This document shows, piece after piece, positions 33,642-42,295 of a stretch of DNA of 64,000 nucleotides. Below the pieces are notes generated by a model. That model was not told the DNA's origin and did not search any database. It was given only the letters and a program-made list of their open reading frames with translations. Position 1 is the stretch's first letter. Each line of letters begins with the position of its first letter. Origin of the DNA: Streptomyces lunaelactis (GTDB lineage: Bacteria; Actinomycetota; Actinomycetes; Streptomycetales; Streptomycetaceae). Location: NCBI RefSeq assembly GCF_003054555.1, contig NZ_CP026304.1, forward strand, positions 2,480,001-2,544,000. The letters are read 5' to 3'. A program made the translations under genes and the position numbers.

Positions 33642-34193
33642 ATGACGACACCGGACCCGGAACGCCGACCGGTCGACTCCGAGCAGAACCCCGCCGCCAC
33701 CGCCGCCCGCGGCGGCGACACCGCGGCCGCGCGGCTCAAGGAACGCATCTACGCGACCATCACGCTGGCCGCTGTCGTGGTGTCCCTCGCCGGCGAGGAC
33801 AACACCGAGCACGCCGAAGCAGCGCTCACCGTAGCTGTGACAGCGCTCGGGGTCTGGCTGGCCACACTGGTCGCGGACGAGCAGTCGCACCGTGCTGTGA
33901 GCGGGCGCGGGGCGAGCCGGGCGGAGATCCGAACGGCGTTGCATGTCTCCAGCCCGTTGCTGCTGAGCGCCGTGGGGCCACTGGTACTGATCGGTCTGTC
34001 GGCGCTGCGCGCGGTGGATCTGGACACCGCGCTGCTGATCAGTGCCGGAGTGCTGGTGGCGAGCCTGTTCCTGTGGGGCTGGCGGACCGGCCTGCGGATG
34101 GGCAATGGGCCACTGAGCGCAGTCGTCTCGGGCCTTGTGGACGCTGCGATCGGCGTGGGGGTCGTGGGCGTGAAGCTGCTCGCGGGTCACTGA
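33642..34193 (+). CDS. Integral membrane protein, unknown function
   Basis: A 183-residue protein with a charged N-terminus followed by four hydrophobic segments (IYATITLAAVVVSLAGE, ALTVAVTALGVWLATLVA, LLLSAVGPLVLIGLSALRAV, LISAGVLVASLFLWGW) and a final GLVDAAIGVGVVGVKLLAG. The family is widespread in Streptomyces without a known role. Start ATG 33642; no clear ribosome site. Confidence 0.65.
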   Translation: MTTPDPERRPVDSEQNPAATAARGGDTAAARLKERIYATITLAAVVVSLAGEDNTEHAEAALTVAVTALGVWLATLVADEQSHRAVSGRGASRAEIRTALHVSSPLLLSAVGPLVLIGLSALRAVDLDTALLISAGVLVASLFLWGWRTGLRMGNGPLSAVVSGLVDAAIGVGVVGVKLLAGH

Positions 34194-34436
34194 GGTGCCA
34201 CGCGAGGGATCACCCGGACATCCGCTCCGAACTGGACCGGAGGCGCGGAAGACTTGGCCAATTCCGCCAGCAGCCAAATCCGGTCGGACTACGGCCTGGG
34301 AACAGGTAGCGAATAAGTCAGGATTCGCCTAACTGAGGCTCCCCGATGGCAACAACGTCCGGCCGAGGCGCCCCTCGTGGGGGGGCACCCGCTTTCCCCT
34401 TCACCAACGCGAAGTGCCTGTGCCAGACTTCCGCCC

Positions 34437-35348
34437 ATGCGGATTCTCCAGTCACTCAGTGCACTTGTGGTCCTTGCTGTCACAGCGACAGCAGTGGTCG
34501 GCTGCTCGTCGGAGGGGGACGGTAAGTCCGCGAGCGGTAGCAGAGGTTTGATGGGTGTCCTGGACAGCGCCCCGGCTGCCGTCTCCGGCACGACCGTGAG
34601 CTACTTGAATGTCCGCACTGCACGTGCGCTCGTCAAGAAGGACGAGAAGCTGTATGCGAACTTCAATCGTTATGGGATCCCGGAGTACGCCTCCATCGGT
34701 TACACCAGCAACTCACTTCGGACGCTGATGGGGTTCGATGAGCGCGACGTCCAGACCTCGCTCGTTGTAGGCGACCTCAGCAACCGTCTTACGGGGGACT
34801 TCGACAAGGACGCCATCAGCAAGGCTCTGGCCAAGCGCGACTACCGGGCCGAGAAGTCTGGGCGGGGCATGCGCCTGAGCAATGGGAAGGATCGGCAGTA
34901 CGAGGTCACTGGGGACGTACTCGTGGGTGAGTCGAAGAAGGAAGGGCTCTCTCCGCTGGTCCCGGAGGGGAAGACGCTCGCCGACGATTCCTTGTACAAG
35001 GCGGTGGCCAAGTGCCTCGGCAGTGACGTCTACGAAGCCAACTTCTTCGGGAAGGAGAGGCCCCGCGCCATCTCTCGACTCTTCGCGGTCGGTGGACGTA
35101 TCGGCGATGACGGCGCTCCCTCAGAGACGCTGTGCGCGCTTGCCACGAACGACGAGAAGGCGCAGGAGATCGCGAAGAGGCTCCGTACCGAGACCACCAA
35201 GGGAAAGCGCTACGCCGGTACTGAAGTCTCTGTGACCGAAGGCGATATGCCGATGGTCACGATGACCTGGAAGAACACCTCGGCGAGTGGAATGCATCCG
35301 GCGGACGAACTCAGGTTCGCGACCCTGCTCATGCATCTCGTCAAGTGA
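34437..35348 (+). CDS. Lipoprotein, unknown function
   Basis: A 303-residue exported protein: signal peptide MRILQSLSALVVLAVTATAV with lipobox VVGC (C23). The mature domain has ordered alpha/beta character (VSYLNVRTARALVKKDEKLY, ISRLFAVGGRIGDDG, ETLCALATNDEKAQEIAKRL). Codon use has more A/T in third positions than neighbours, so it may be laterally acquired. Its TGA stop overlaps a small downstream ORF as GTGA. Function unknown. Confidence 0.75.
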   Translation: MRILQSLSALVVLAVTATAVVGCSSEGDGKSASGSRGLMGVLDSAPAAVSGTTVSYLNVRTARALVKKDEKLYANFNRYGIPEYASIGYTSNSLRTLMGFDERDVQTSLVVGDLSNRLTGDFDKDAISKALAKRDYRAEKSGRGMRLSNGKDRQYEVTGDVLVGESKKEGLSPLVPEGKTLADDSLYKAVAKCLGSDVYEANFFGKERPRAISRLFAVGGRIGDDGAPSETLCALATNDEKAQEIAKRLRTETTKGKRYAGTEVSVTEGDMPMVTMTWKNTSASGMHPADELRFATLLMHLVK

Positions 35349-35494
35349 ACCGTCTCCAAAATGGCATCCCCGAGCACACGGTCGGCGCATGGGTGGGCGA
35401 CACCGTCGAGGAGACAACGCAGCCTGACGATCTCACCGCGGCGGCGGCCATCTCCCGACCGCCTTCCTGGCTACTCTCGTGGCTACTCGCGTAG
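35345..35494 (+). CDS. Small ORF overlapping the lipoprotein stop (GTGA)
   Basis: A 49-residue frame, starting VNRLQNGIPEHTVGAWVGDT and ending SWLLSWLLA. The GTGA overlap with the upstream stop is the usual signal of coupled translation. RLQNGIPEHTVGAWVG recalls the end of a tyrosine recombinase, so it may be a fragment. Weak evidence. Confidence 0.3.
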   Translation: MNRLQNGIPEHTVGAWVGDTVEETTQPDDLTAAAAISRPPSWLLSWLLA

Positions 35495-35558
35495 CCACGC
35501 GGTCCGGTTTGAGCCGGTACGTATCGGGGTGCAGCTTGCCCGCTTCGGGACACGCCAA

Positions 35559-35597
35559 AGGGCCTCTGGCCAGGAAAACTACCTGGTCAGAGGCCCT
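35559..35597 (-). terminator. Rho-independent-type terminator of rnpB
   Basis: AGGGCCTCTGGCCAGG, a seven-base A-rich loop, and CCTGGTCAGAGGCCCT form a 16-bp stem with one G-U pair, directly downstream of the RNase P RNA. On the minus strand it is followed by TTTGGCG. Confidence 0.85.
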
Positions 35598-35623
35598 AGA
35601 GTCGGCCCCCTTGCGAGGGCGAG

Positions 35624-36033
35624 AGACGAGTCGGGCTGTACGCCGGGTTCTGTCACCCGGTCGCCTCGCGGCGGCCGGGGAGACGGCCATCCATCTAGGA
35701 CCGGCGTTGCCGCCGGTCTCGTGCGGTCTACCCGCGGACTCGGGCGGGCAGCCCTCGAACGTCCGCGCAGGGCCGCCTTTTACAGCGGCCCCTCTTGACC
35801 TTGCTCCAGGTGGGGTTTACCTAGCCGCCTGAGTCACCTCAGGCGCTGGTGGTCTCTTACACCACCGTTTCACCCTTACCGAGGACCGAGGTCCCCGGCG
35901 GTCTGTTTTCTGTGGCACTGTCCCGCGGGTCACCCCGGGTGGCCGTTAGCCACCACCTCGCCCTGTGGAGCCCGGACGTTCCTCGGGGAGATCCGTGAGG
36001 ATCTCCACGCGGCCGTCCGCCCGGCTCGTCTGC
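35624..36033 (-). ncRNA. rnpB: RNase P RNA (type A)
   Basis: The catalytic RNA of RNase P, which trims tRNA 5' ends. Minus strand: GACGAGCCGGGCGGACGG at the 5' end pairs with CCCGACTCGTC at the 3' end (helix P1). The universally conserved CR I/P4 strand appears as GAGGAACGTCCGGGCTCC, and the 3' part has ACAGAACCCGGCGTACAG, the CR V/P4 partner. The GGGTAAACC-type segments of J-regions are visible. About 410 nt, the normal actinobacterial size. Ends are approximate to a few bases. Confidence 0.95.
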
Positions 36034-36103
36034 CGTGGCGACCATGCTACCTGCCGTGTGTGGGCCTCAGAGACTCTCGGGCGTGAGCGGCGCCAGGGGT
36101 TCC

Positions 36104-36682
36104 TCAGGTGAGGGCCGCCGTTTCCAGGTCGAAGGCGAATGGCTCGGGGAGCGTCAGGGACTTGCCGAACGATACGGAGCACCGCTGGCTGTAGTCCTCG
36201 CCCTCCGGCTCGCCGAACAGCGTGACCGAGGACTCGTCACGGTCGACCAGCAGGTACAACGGGATGCCCCCTCGGGCATAGCAGCGCCGCTTGTCCTCAC
36301 GGTCGACCGTCGCCCGTGTCGAGGTGACCTCGACGACGAGTGCCACACCGTCGCACGGCATCCAGGGGTTCGCGCCCCGGAACAGCCGAAGCTCGATGGG
36401 GGCGAAGGTGCCGTCGGGGATCACGTGGCTCTTGGGGCATCTCCCCCCGCTCGGCAGCTTGAGGCCCTTGTTTCCGGAGAACTGCATGGCGGTCCGCGAG
36501 CCCCTGATCACCTGGTCCACGATCAGGCCGATGCAGTCCTCATGATCCCCGTCCGGCGGCGGTGTCACAACGATTTCCCCCTCGATCAGCTCCGCCCGGA
36601 AACCCTCCGGCGTGTCCAGCGCCAGGAAGCCCTCCAGGAGGACGTCCGCCTGCGTGAGCGGTTCATGCGGCATGGCACTCAT
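36104..36682 (-). CDS. Uma2-family (DUF820) restriction-endonuclease-like protein
   Basis: A 192-residue PD-(D/E)XK-fold protein. ELIEGEIVVTPPPDGDHEDC, SHVIPDGTFAP (Asp of the active site), VALVVEVTSTRATVDREDKRR (E-x-T-S...K) and GIPLYLLVDRDE are the family's catalytic blocks. ATG 36682 has AAGGAG at the right spacing. These proteins are abundant in Streptomyces and cyanobacteria; biological role unsettled. Confidence 0.9.
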   Translation of the reverse strand: MSAMPHEPLTQADVLLEGFLALDTPEGFRAELIEGEIVVTPPPDGDHEDCIGLIVDQVIRGSRTAMQFSGNKGLKLPSGGRCPKSHVIPDGTFAPIELRLFRGANPWMPCDGVALVVEVTSTRATVDREDKRRCYARGGIPLYLLVDRDESSVTLFGEPEGEDYSQRCSVSFGKSLTLPEPFAFDLETAALT

Positions 36683-36929
36683 GTCGCGCTCCTTCCTCGG
36701 TCGCTCGTCAGACTGGGACATCGCCGTACCGCCCGTCCGTGAGATGGGGATCGTTCCCTCGATCGTGGCACACGATCACGGGAATCCAGAGGCGCTCCGC
36801 GGCGATCGCCGGTCCCCCTGACGCATGCCGGCGGCACTCACCGCAGGCGCACGGGGGCTCTGGGAAAGCGCGGGAGCACGCACACCATCCGCTCCACGCC
36901 GACCGAACCGAAGGGCGTCGTGGCCGCCC

Positions 36930-38372
36930 TCACGCGAGAGCGAACAGTACCTTCGCCGTCCCCGGGTCGGCCTGTGTGAGCCGGGCCCGTACGCGCTCCC
37001 CCAGCGGAAGCCTCGTGGTCCCGCCGTCGATCCGGGCCACCACCGCCGGGTCCTCCAAGTGGATCGTCCCGACCGCCGGTTCGCTCTCCTTCACGTCCAC
37101 CACGAACGCGTCGAAGACCTCGCCGACCCGCTCCTTCAGCAGCGCCGCCTCGACGATGTCGACGCACTCGCGCTCCACCGTGTTGGCACGCCGGGAGCCG
37201 TCCGCCATCTCCTGCGGGAGCTCCTCCAGCGCGGCCGTCACCCACTCCGGCGGCGCCTGCCCGGCCACCGCCGCCACGCACAGCTCGCCCGCGTACCGGT
37301 CGACGAGCCGCCGCAGCGGCGCGGTGCAGTGCGTGTACTCGTCGGCCACGGCGGCGTGGACCGCGGGCGAGGGCAGCTTGCCGCCCGAGAAGGCGCTGTA
37401 GCCGGCGCCGCGCAGCAGGCTGGTGCACTCCTCCAGGAAGGCGGCATGGCGGGCGTTGTGCGGGTCGAGGGAGCGGACCACGTCCGCGTACGAGACATGG
37501 TGCGGCCAGCCGATGCCCAGCGCCTTGGCCGAGCGGCGCAGCCTCGCCACCGCGCCGTCCGGGGCGGTGGGCAGGGTGCGCAGGATGCCCACGCCCGATG
37601 CCGTCATCAGGTCGGCGGCGGCCATGCCGGTGAGCAGGGAGATCTGGGCGTTCCAGCCGTCGGCGGGGAGCGGGGCCCGGTACGCGAGGAAGTAGGCACC
37701 GTCGCGCTCGACGATCTCCTGGTCGGGGACGTTGAGGGAGATGCCGCCGCGTTCGCGCTCCAGCGCCTCGCGCAGCAGGCCGACGTCCTTGAGCAGGGCG
37801 AGCGGTTCCCCGGCGGTGCCCGCGTCGATCTGCTTCTGCGCGCCCTCGTAGTCGAGCCTGGCCCGGCTGCGTACGAGCGCACGGCGCACCTCGGTCGTCA
37901 CGGCGCGGCCCTCGGCGTCGAGGTCGATCCGCCAGAGCAGCGCGGGCGCGGTCTGGTCCGGCAGCAGACTGGCGGCGCCCTCGGAGAGCAGCGGCGGATG
38001 CAGCGGGACCTTCTCGTCGGGGAAGTACAGGGTCTGCACACGGCGGTGGGCCTCGGCGTCGAGCGCGCCGCCGGGGGTGACGAAGGCCGCGACATCGGCG
38101 ATCGCGTAGTGGACGCGGTAGCCGCCGCCCTCGCGGCGGGCGAGGTGCATCGCCTGGTCGAGGTCGACGGAGGCCGGCGGGTCGACGGTGAAGAACGGGA
38201 TGTCGGTGGCGTCATGCTCCGGCAGCCGCGGGGCCTTGGCGGCGGCCTCCGCCTCCGCGAGGACGGCGGGCGCGAAGTCCTCGGGCACGTCGAGCGTCGT
38301 ACGCAGCTCTCGCAGGGCGGCCCTCAGCGGAGCCTCGGCTGCGCCGGTCACATGCATATGGCGGCGGGGCAT
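36930..38372 (-). CDS. RNB-domain (RNase II-like) exoribonuclease
   Basis: A 480-residue 3'-5' exoribonuclease candidate. The catalytic signature is FFTVDPPASVDLDQAMHLAR (acidic residues for two metals) with HYAIADVAAFV after it, and HCTAPLRRLVDRYAG near the C-terminus is the family's conserved block. N-terminal cold-shock domains of RNase II/R are reduced to a short segment, the usual compact actinobacterial form. ATG 38372 begins MPRRHMHVTG. It is divergent from yaaA. Confidence 0.9.
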   Translation of the reverse strand: MPRRHMHVTGAAEAPLRAALRELRTTLDVPEDFAPAVLAEAEAAAKAPRLPEHDATDIPFFTVDPPASVDLDQAMHLARREGGGYRVHYAIADVAAFVTPGGALDAEAHRRVQTLYFPDEKVPLHPPLLSEGAASLLPDQTAPALLWRIDLDAEGRAVTTEVRRALVRSRARLDYEGAQKQIDAGTAGEPLALLKDVGLLREALERERGGISLNVPDQEIVERDGAYFLAYRAPLPADGWNAQISLLTGMAAADLMTASGVGILRTLPTAPDGAVARLRRSAKALGIGWPHHVSYADVVRSLDPHNARHAAFLEECTSLLRGAGYSAFSGGKLPSPAVHAAVADEYTHCTAPLRRLVDRYAGELCVAAVAGQAPPEWVTAALEELPQEMADGSRRANTVERECVDIVEAALLKERVGEVFDAFVVDVKESEPAVGTIHLEDPAVVARIDGGTTRLPLGERVRARLTQADPGTAKVLFALA

Positions 38373-38497
38373 GGACCGAGCGTATGGCGGGCCGGGGCGG
38401 ACGGCACCCCGGATGGGCACCCCGGTGGCGCCGGGGATGACCGTAGGCTGGCGCGGGGGCCGCACCCCCGTCCCCGTACGTACGAAGGAGACTTGCC

Positions 38498-39298
38498 GTG
38501 CTCGTGCTGTTGCCGCCGTCGGAGGGTAAGGCCGCTTCCGGGCGTGGGGCTCCGCTGAAGGCGGAGTCGCTGTCGCTGCCGGGTCTTGCCGGGGCGCGCG
38601 CCGCGGTGCTGGACGAACTTCTCGAGCTGTGCGCGGCCGACGAGGAGAAGGCGCGGGAGGTCCTCGGGCTGAGCGAGGGCCTGCGCGGTGAGATCGCGAA
38701 GAACGTGGAGCTGCGGACCGCGGGGACCCGGCCGGCCGGGGAGATCTACACGGGTGTGCTGTACGACGCGCTAGGTCTGGCGACGCTGGAGCCGGACGCG
38801 CGGCGGCGGGCGCGGCAGTCGCTGCTGGTGTTCTCGGGGCTGTGGGGCGCGGTCCGGGTGGGTGACCGGATTCCGTCCTACCGCTGCTCGATGGGGGTGA
38901 AGCTGCCGGGGCTCGGCGCGCTGGGCGCGTACTGGCGGGGCGCGATGGAGGCGGTGCTGCCGGAGGCGGCGGGCAGCGGGCTCGTACTGGACCTGCGGTC
39001 CTCTGCGTATGCGGCGGCGTGGAAGCCGAAGGGCGAGGTCGCGGGGCGTACGGCGACGGTGCGGGTGCTGCACTCGCAGGTGGTCGACGGGGTCGAGAAG
39101 CGGTCGGTAGTCAGCCACTTCAACAAGGCGACGAAGGGCCGGCTGGTACGGGACCTGCTGATGGCGGGCGCGAAGCCGGCGGGTCCGGGTGAGCTGGTGG
39201 AGGTGCTGCGGGAGCTGGGGTACGTGGTGGAGGCGCAGGCGCCGGGCAGGGCGGGGCGGGCGTGGGCGCTGGATGTGGTGGTCGCGCAGATCCACTGA
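38498..39298 (+). CDS. yaaA: Peroxide stress protein YaaA family (DUF328)
   Basis: A 266-residue cytosolic protein starting GTG 38498 with GAAGGAGA upstream. LVLLPPSEGKAASGRGAPLK at the start is the family signature; YTGVLYDALGL, LVFSGLWGAVRVGDRIPSYR and VSHFNKATKGRLVRDLL follow in order. In E. coli YaaA lowers free iron and protects DNA during peroxide stress. Compatible with, but not proof of, that role here. Confidence 0.9.
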   Translation: MLVLLPPSEGKAASGRGAPLKAESLSLPGLAGARAAVLDELLELCAADEEKAREVLGLSEGLRGEIAKNVELRTAGTRPAGEIYTGVLYDALGLATLEPDARRRARQSLLVFSGLWGAVRVGDRIPSYRCSMGVKLPGLGALGAYWRGAMEAVLPEAAGSGLVLDLRSSAYAAAWKPKGEVAGRTATVRVLHSQVVDGVEKRSVVSHFNKATKGRLVRDLLMAGAKPAGPGELVEVLRELGYVVEAQAPGRAGRAWALDVVVAQIH

Positions 39299-39305
39299 GC
39301 GCACG

Positions 39306-39396
39306 TGTTGCGTTCTGGCGTTGCCACTCCCGCGTTGCGACTCCCTGCGTTGCCACTCTCGGCGTCACCCCTTCTTCCGTTGCACTGTCTGCAACG
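39306..39396. promoter_or_regulatory. Array of CGTTGC half-sites ending in a palindrome before the aldolase gene
   Basis: TGTTGC at 39306 and CGTTGC at 39319, 39333, 39348 and 39378 are spaced 13-15 bp (the last 30). The final one forms CGTTGCA-CTGTC-TGCAACG (39378-39396), a perfect 7-bp inverted repeat ending 41 bp before the aldolase start. Looks like a cooperative operator. Confidence 0.55.
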
Positions 39397-39437
39397 CTCG
39401 TTGTGCGGTACGCAGAGTGCCGGGCAGGATGAGGGCC

Positions 39438-40061
39438 ATGCCTTCTGTCCTGGATCTCGCACCCGTCGTTCCGGTCGTCGTCATCGAGGACGCCGCCGAT
39501 GCCGTACCGCTCGCGCGGGCTCTGGTCGCGGGCGGGCTGCCGGCGATCGAGGTGACGCTGCGTACGCCCGCCGCGCTCGACGCGATCCGCGCGATCGCGG
39601 CTGACGTGCCGGACGCGGTGATCGGCGCGGGCACGGTGATCTCGTCCGGGGGCGTCGGCGCGGCGGTGGCGGCGGGGGCGCGGTTCCTGGTCAGCCCCGG
39701 CTGGACGGAACGTCTGCTGGACGCGATGAAGGCGTCGGGCGTGCCGTTCCTGCCGGGTGTCTCGACGACGTCGGAGGTCGTGGCGCTGCTGGAGCGCGGG
39801 GTGAGCGAGATGAAGTTCTTCCCGGCGGAGGCCGCGGGCGGCACGGCATATCTCACGTCCCTTGCCGGGCCGCTTCCGCAGGCTCGCTTCTGCCCGACGG
39901 GCGGTATCTCGCTCGCCTCGGCGCCGTCGTATCTGGGGCTGGGGAATGTGGGGTGTGTGGGCGGTACGTGGATGGTGCCGGCGGACGCGATCGCCTCGAA
40001 GGACTGGGCGCGGGTCGAGGCGCTGGCCGCCGAAGCGGCCTCGCTGCGCGGCCGCCCTTAG
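39438..40061 (+). CDS. eda: KDPG/KHG aldolase
   Basis: A 207-residue class I aldolase that cleaves 2-keto-3-deoxy-6-phosphogluconate (or 4-hydroxy-2-oxoglutarate). Catalytic E38 (PAIEVTLRTP) and Schiff-base K126 (EMKFFPAE) are present, as are GAGTV at 63-67 and the phosphate-binding FCPTGGI and GNVGCVGGTWM. ATG 39438 is chosen; ATG 39429 adds three residues. No other Entner-Doudoroff gene is nearby. A half-site array upstream suggests control by sugar acid. Confidence 0.92.
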   Translation: MPSVLDLAPVVPVVVIEDAADAVPLARALVAGGLPAIEVTLRTPAALDAIRAIAADVPDAVIGAGTVISSGGVGAAVAAGARFLVSPGWTERLLDAMKASGVPFLPGVSTTSEVVALLERGVSEMKFFPAEAAGGTAYLTSLAGPLPQARFCPTGGISLASAPSYLGLGNVGCVGGTWMVPADAIASKDWARVEALAAEAASLRGRP

Positions 40062-40144
40062 GTCCTGTCCGGTCGATCGGGCCGGATCAGTCGAGCGTGC
40101 GTGCCAGGGCACGCGAGCCCGGCAAGATCGGCCGGACAAGGACC
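40061..40144. mobile_element. 84-bp inverted-repeat element flanked by TA
   Basis: Left end GGTCCTGTCCGGTCGATC and right end (reversed) GGTCCTTGTCCGGCCGATC are inverted repeats extending further inward with GCCGG. TA flanks both sides (40059-40060 and 40145-40146). The right TA is part of the TAG stop of the acetyltransferase gene. One arm recurs at 63613-63646. Confidence 0.7.
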
Positions 40145-40998
40145 TAGATGAACTCCACGTCCAGGTAGTCCGCCACAGGGCGGTAACCGAGGCGCTGGTA
40201 GAGGGCGTTGCTCGTGGGGTTGGCCAGGTCGGTGAAGAGCAGCACGTGTTCGGCGCCCGCGTCGAGGGCTGCGCGGCTGACGGCGGCGGTGATCGCGCCG
40301 GCGTATCCGCGTCCGCGGAGCCCCGCCGGGGTGTAGACGGAGGCGACCCGGGACTGTCCCGCGATGAGGGGCGAGTGGGCGGCCATCGAGACGGGCCGCC
40401 CGTCCGTCTCCTCCCACAGGTACAGGAGTCCGTCGGCGATGCGGCGGGCGGCGTTCTCCGTGTAGTCATGGTCCGCGTCGGACGGGTCGCCGACGTCGGC
40501 GACGAAGCTCTTCATCCAGGCGGCGGCGTGCGCGATGTCGTCGGCGCCGGCCTGCCTCGCCCGGCCGGACGGCGCGGGTTCCTGCGGCGTCAGCTCCCCG
40601 AGCGTGAACAGCCGCAGCCGCACGTCGACGCGCCAGTCGCCACCGCCCGTCCACTCGTCGGCGAAGGTCTTGGCCGCGCCGTCCGCGGCCCTCACACCAC
40701 TGAGCCCGGGCCCGACGGCGCGCAGCTCCCGGGCGAGCGAGCGGGCGAGGTTCTCCGGCATCGGCCCGAGCAGCGGCCGCCGCGGCTGCGTCTGCACGAA
40801 CGCGCCCTCGACGGCGCCGCCGCCCTCCCGCCACCACCCGAACCGCGCGGGCCCCGCGTCCCCGTACGCCTGCGGTCCGTGCCGCCGCACCATCTCGCTC
40901 ATGGTGAGCAGGGCGGTGCTGCGGGCGGGATCGCGCGCGAGGTAGCCGTCGGCGGCGCGGCGGAACTCCTCGACGTCCTCGGTCAGATGCCAGGTCAT
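40144..40998 (-). CDS. GNAT-family N-acetyltransferase
   Basis: A 284-residue protein with a degenerate N-terminal GNAT-like half and a C-terminal catalytic half. Acetyl-CoA binding is seen in RVASVYTPAGLRGRGYAGAI (motif R-G-R-G-Y-A) and the fold ends NPTSNALYQRLGYRPVADYL. Acceptor unknown. Its stop codon borders the 84-bp element. Converges with the aldolase gene. Confidence 0.9.
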   Translation of the reverse strand: MTWHLTEDVEEFRRAADGYLARDPARSTALLTMSEMVRRHGPQAYGDAGPARFGWWREGGGAVEGAFVQTQPRRPLLGPMPENLARSLARELRAVGPGLSGVRAADGAAKTFADEWTGGGDWRVDVRLRLFTLGELTPQEPAPSGRARQAGADDIAHAAAWMKSFVADVGDPSDADHDYTENAARRIADGLLYLWEETDGRPVSMAAHSPLIAGQSRVASVYTPAGLRGRGYAGAITAAVSRAALDAGAEHVLLFTDLANPTSNALYQRLGYRPVADYLDVEFI

Positions 40999-41053
40999 GC
41001 CAGATGCTCTTACGGGCGGGCCCGTCGGCGCACCTGCATTACGGCGGGGCCCC

Positions 41054-42295
41054 TCAGCGCAGGTGCGACGTGTCGTTCAGCAGGCGCAGCGACGCGTTGC
41101 CGTCCGCGTAGTACGCCACCACCGACAGCGACGCCGCCGACAGCTCCATGCGGAACAGCGACTCCGGCGGGGCGCCCAGTGCCAGGCGGACCAGGGTCTT
41201 CACCGGGGTGACGTGGGTGACCAGCAGGACGGTGCGGCCCGGGTAGTGGGCGAGCAGTTTGTCGCGGGTCGACGAGACGCGGCGGGCCACCGTGGCGAAG
41301 CTCTCGCCGCCACCCGTCGGGGTCGCCTTCGGGGAGGCGAGCCAGGCCGTCAGGTCCTCGGCGTACCGCTCACGTACCTCCGCGAACGTCAGGCCCTCCC
41401 ACGCGCCGAAGTCCGTCTCGCGCAGGCCGTCCTCGACGCGGACATCGAGGTTCAGGCGCGCGGCGACGGCCTCCGCGGTCTCGCGGCAGCGCTTCAGCGG
41501 CGAACTGACGATCTCCTGGATCGTGCCACGCGCAGCCAGGGCGGCTGCGACCGCCTCCGCCTGGCGCAGCCCGACCGGGGAAAGGGACGGGTCGGTGCCG
41601 CCGCTGCCCGAGAAGCGCTTCTCCGGGGTGAGCGGAGTCTCGCCGTGGCGGAGGAGGACGAAGGTCGCGGGCACGCCCAGGTCGGCGGGGCCCCAGCCGA
41701 CCGTCTCGGCTTCGCTGGTCCCGGCCGCCTCGGCGTCCGGCAGCTCGGCCGAACCGCCCGACGTCCGGCCCGCGAGCGCCGCCCTCGCCTTCGCCGCGCC
41801 CGCCGCCGCGTCGCCCACCACCCGCGCCGCTTCCGCGTCCCGCGAGTCGAGCGCCGCGGTGGAGCGCGAGGGCTCCCACCGCTTGCCCTTCTTGCCCGCG
41901 TCCATCGCCTCATTGGCCAGGCGGTCCGCGTGCTTGTTGTTCTCGCGCGGGATCCACTCGTAGGTGACCTGCGAGGAGGGGAGGATACGGGCGGCCTCCG
42001 CCGCCAGCGGCTTCATGTCCGGGTGCTTGATCTTCCAGCGGCCCGACATCTGCTCGACGACCAGCTTGGAGTCCATCCGGACCCGCACCGAAGCATCCGC
42101 GTCAAGGGCCTTCGCGGCCTTCAGCCCCGCGATCAGGCCCTTGTACTCGGCGACATTGTTCGTCGCCACACCGATGTACTCGGCCGCCTCGGCCAGCGTC
42201 TCCCCCGTCCTGGGGTCGATCACGGCCGCGCCGTACCCGGCCGGGCCCGGATTCCCCCGGGAGCCGCCGTCCGCCTCGACGACGAACTCCCGCAT
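41054..42295 (-). CDS. Bifunctional RNase H / acid phosphatase
   Basis: A 413-residue fusion. Residues 1-~140 are RNase HI (VEADGGSRGNPGPAG with D9, NNVAEYKGLIAGL, VRMDSKLVVEQMSG, HADRLANEA) which cuts RNA in RNA-DNA hybrids. A ~60-residue Ala-rich linker leads to a histidine phosphatase domain (VLLRHGETPLTPEKRFSG; nucleophile His in RHG). The actinobacterial homologue Rv2228c has the same layout, with the phosphatase linked to alpha-ribazole phosphate. ATG 42295 overlaps the upstream stop as TAATG, so it is coupled to the zinc-ribbon gene. Confidence 0.95.
   Translation of the reverse strand: MREFVVEADGGSRGNPGPAGYGAAVIDPRTGETLAEAAEYIGVATNNVAEYKGLIAGLKAAKALDADASVRVRMDSKLVVEQMSGRWKIKHPDMKPLAAEAARILPSSQVTYEWIPRENNKHADRLANEAMDAGKKGKRWEPSRSTAALDSRDAEAARVVGDAAAGAAKARAALAGRTSGGSAELPDAEAAGTSEAETVGWGPADLGVPATFVLLRHGETPLTPEKRFSGSGGTDPSLSPVGLRQAEAVAAALAARGTIQEIVSSPLKRCRETAEAVAARLNLDVRVEDGLRETDFGAWEGLTFAEVRERYAEDLTAWLASPKATPTGGGESFATVARRVSSTRDKLLAHYPGRTVLLVTHVTPVKTLVRLALGAPPESLFRMELSAASLSVVAYYADGNASLRLLNDTSHLR

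Noticed and set aside
34310..34345. Iron box near the lipoprotein gene (TTCGCCTAACTGAGG)
   Set aside because: Too few matches to the consensus and no iron-related gene.
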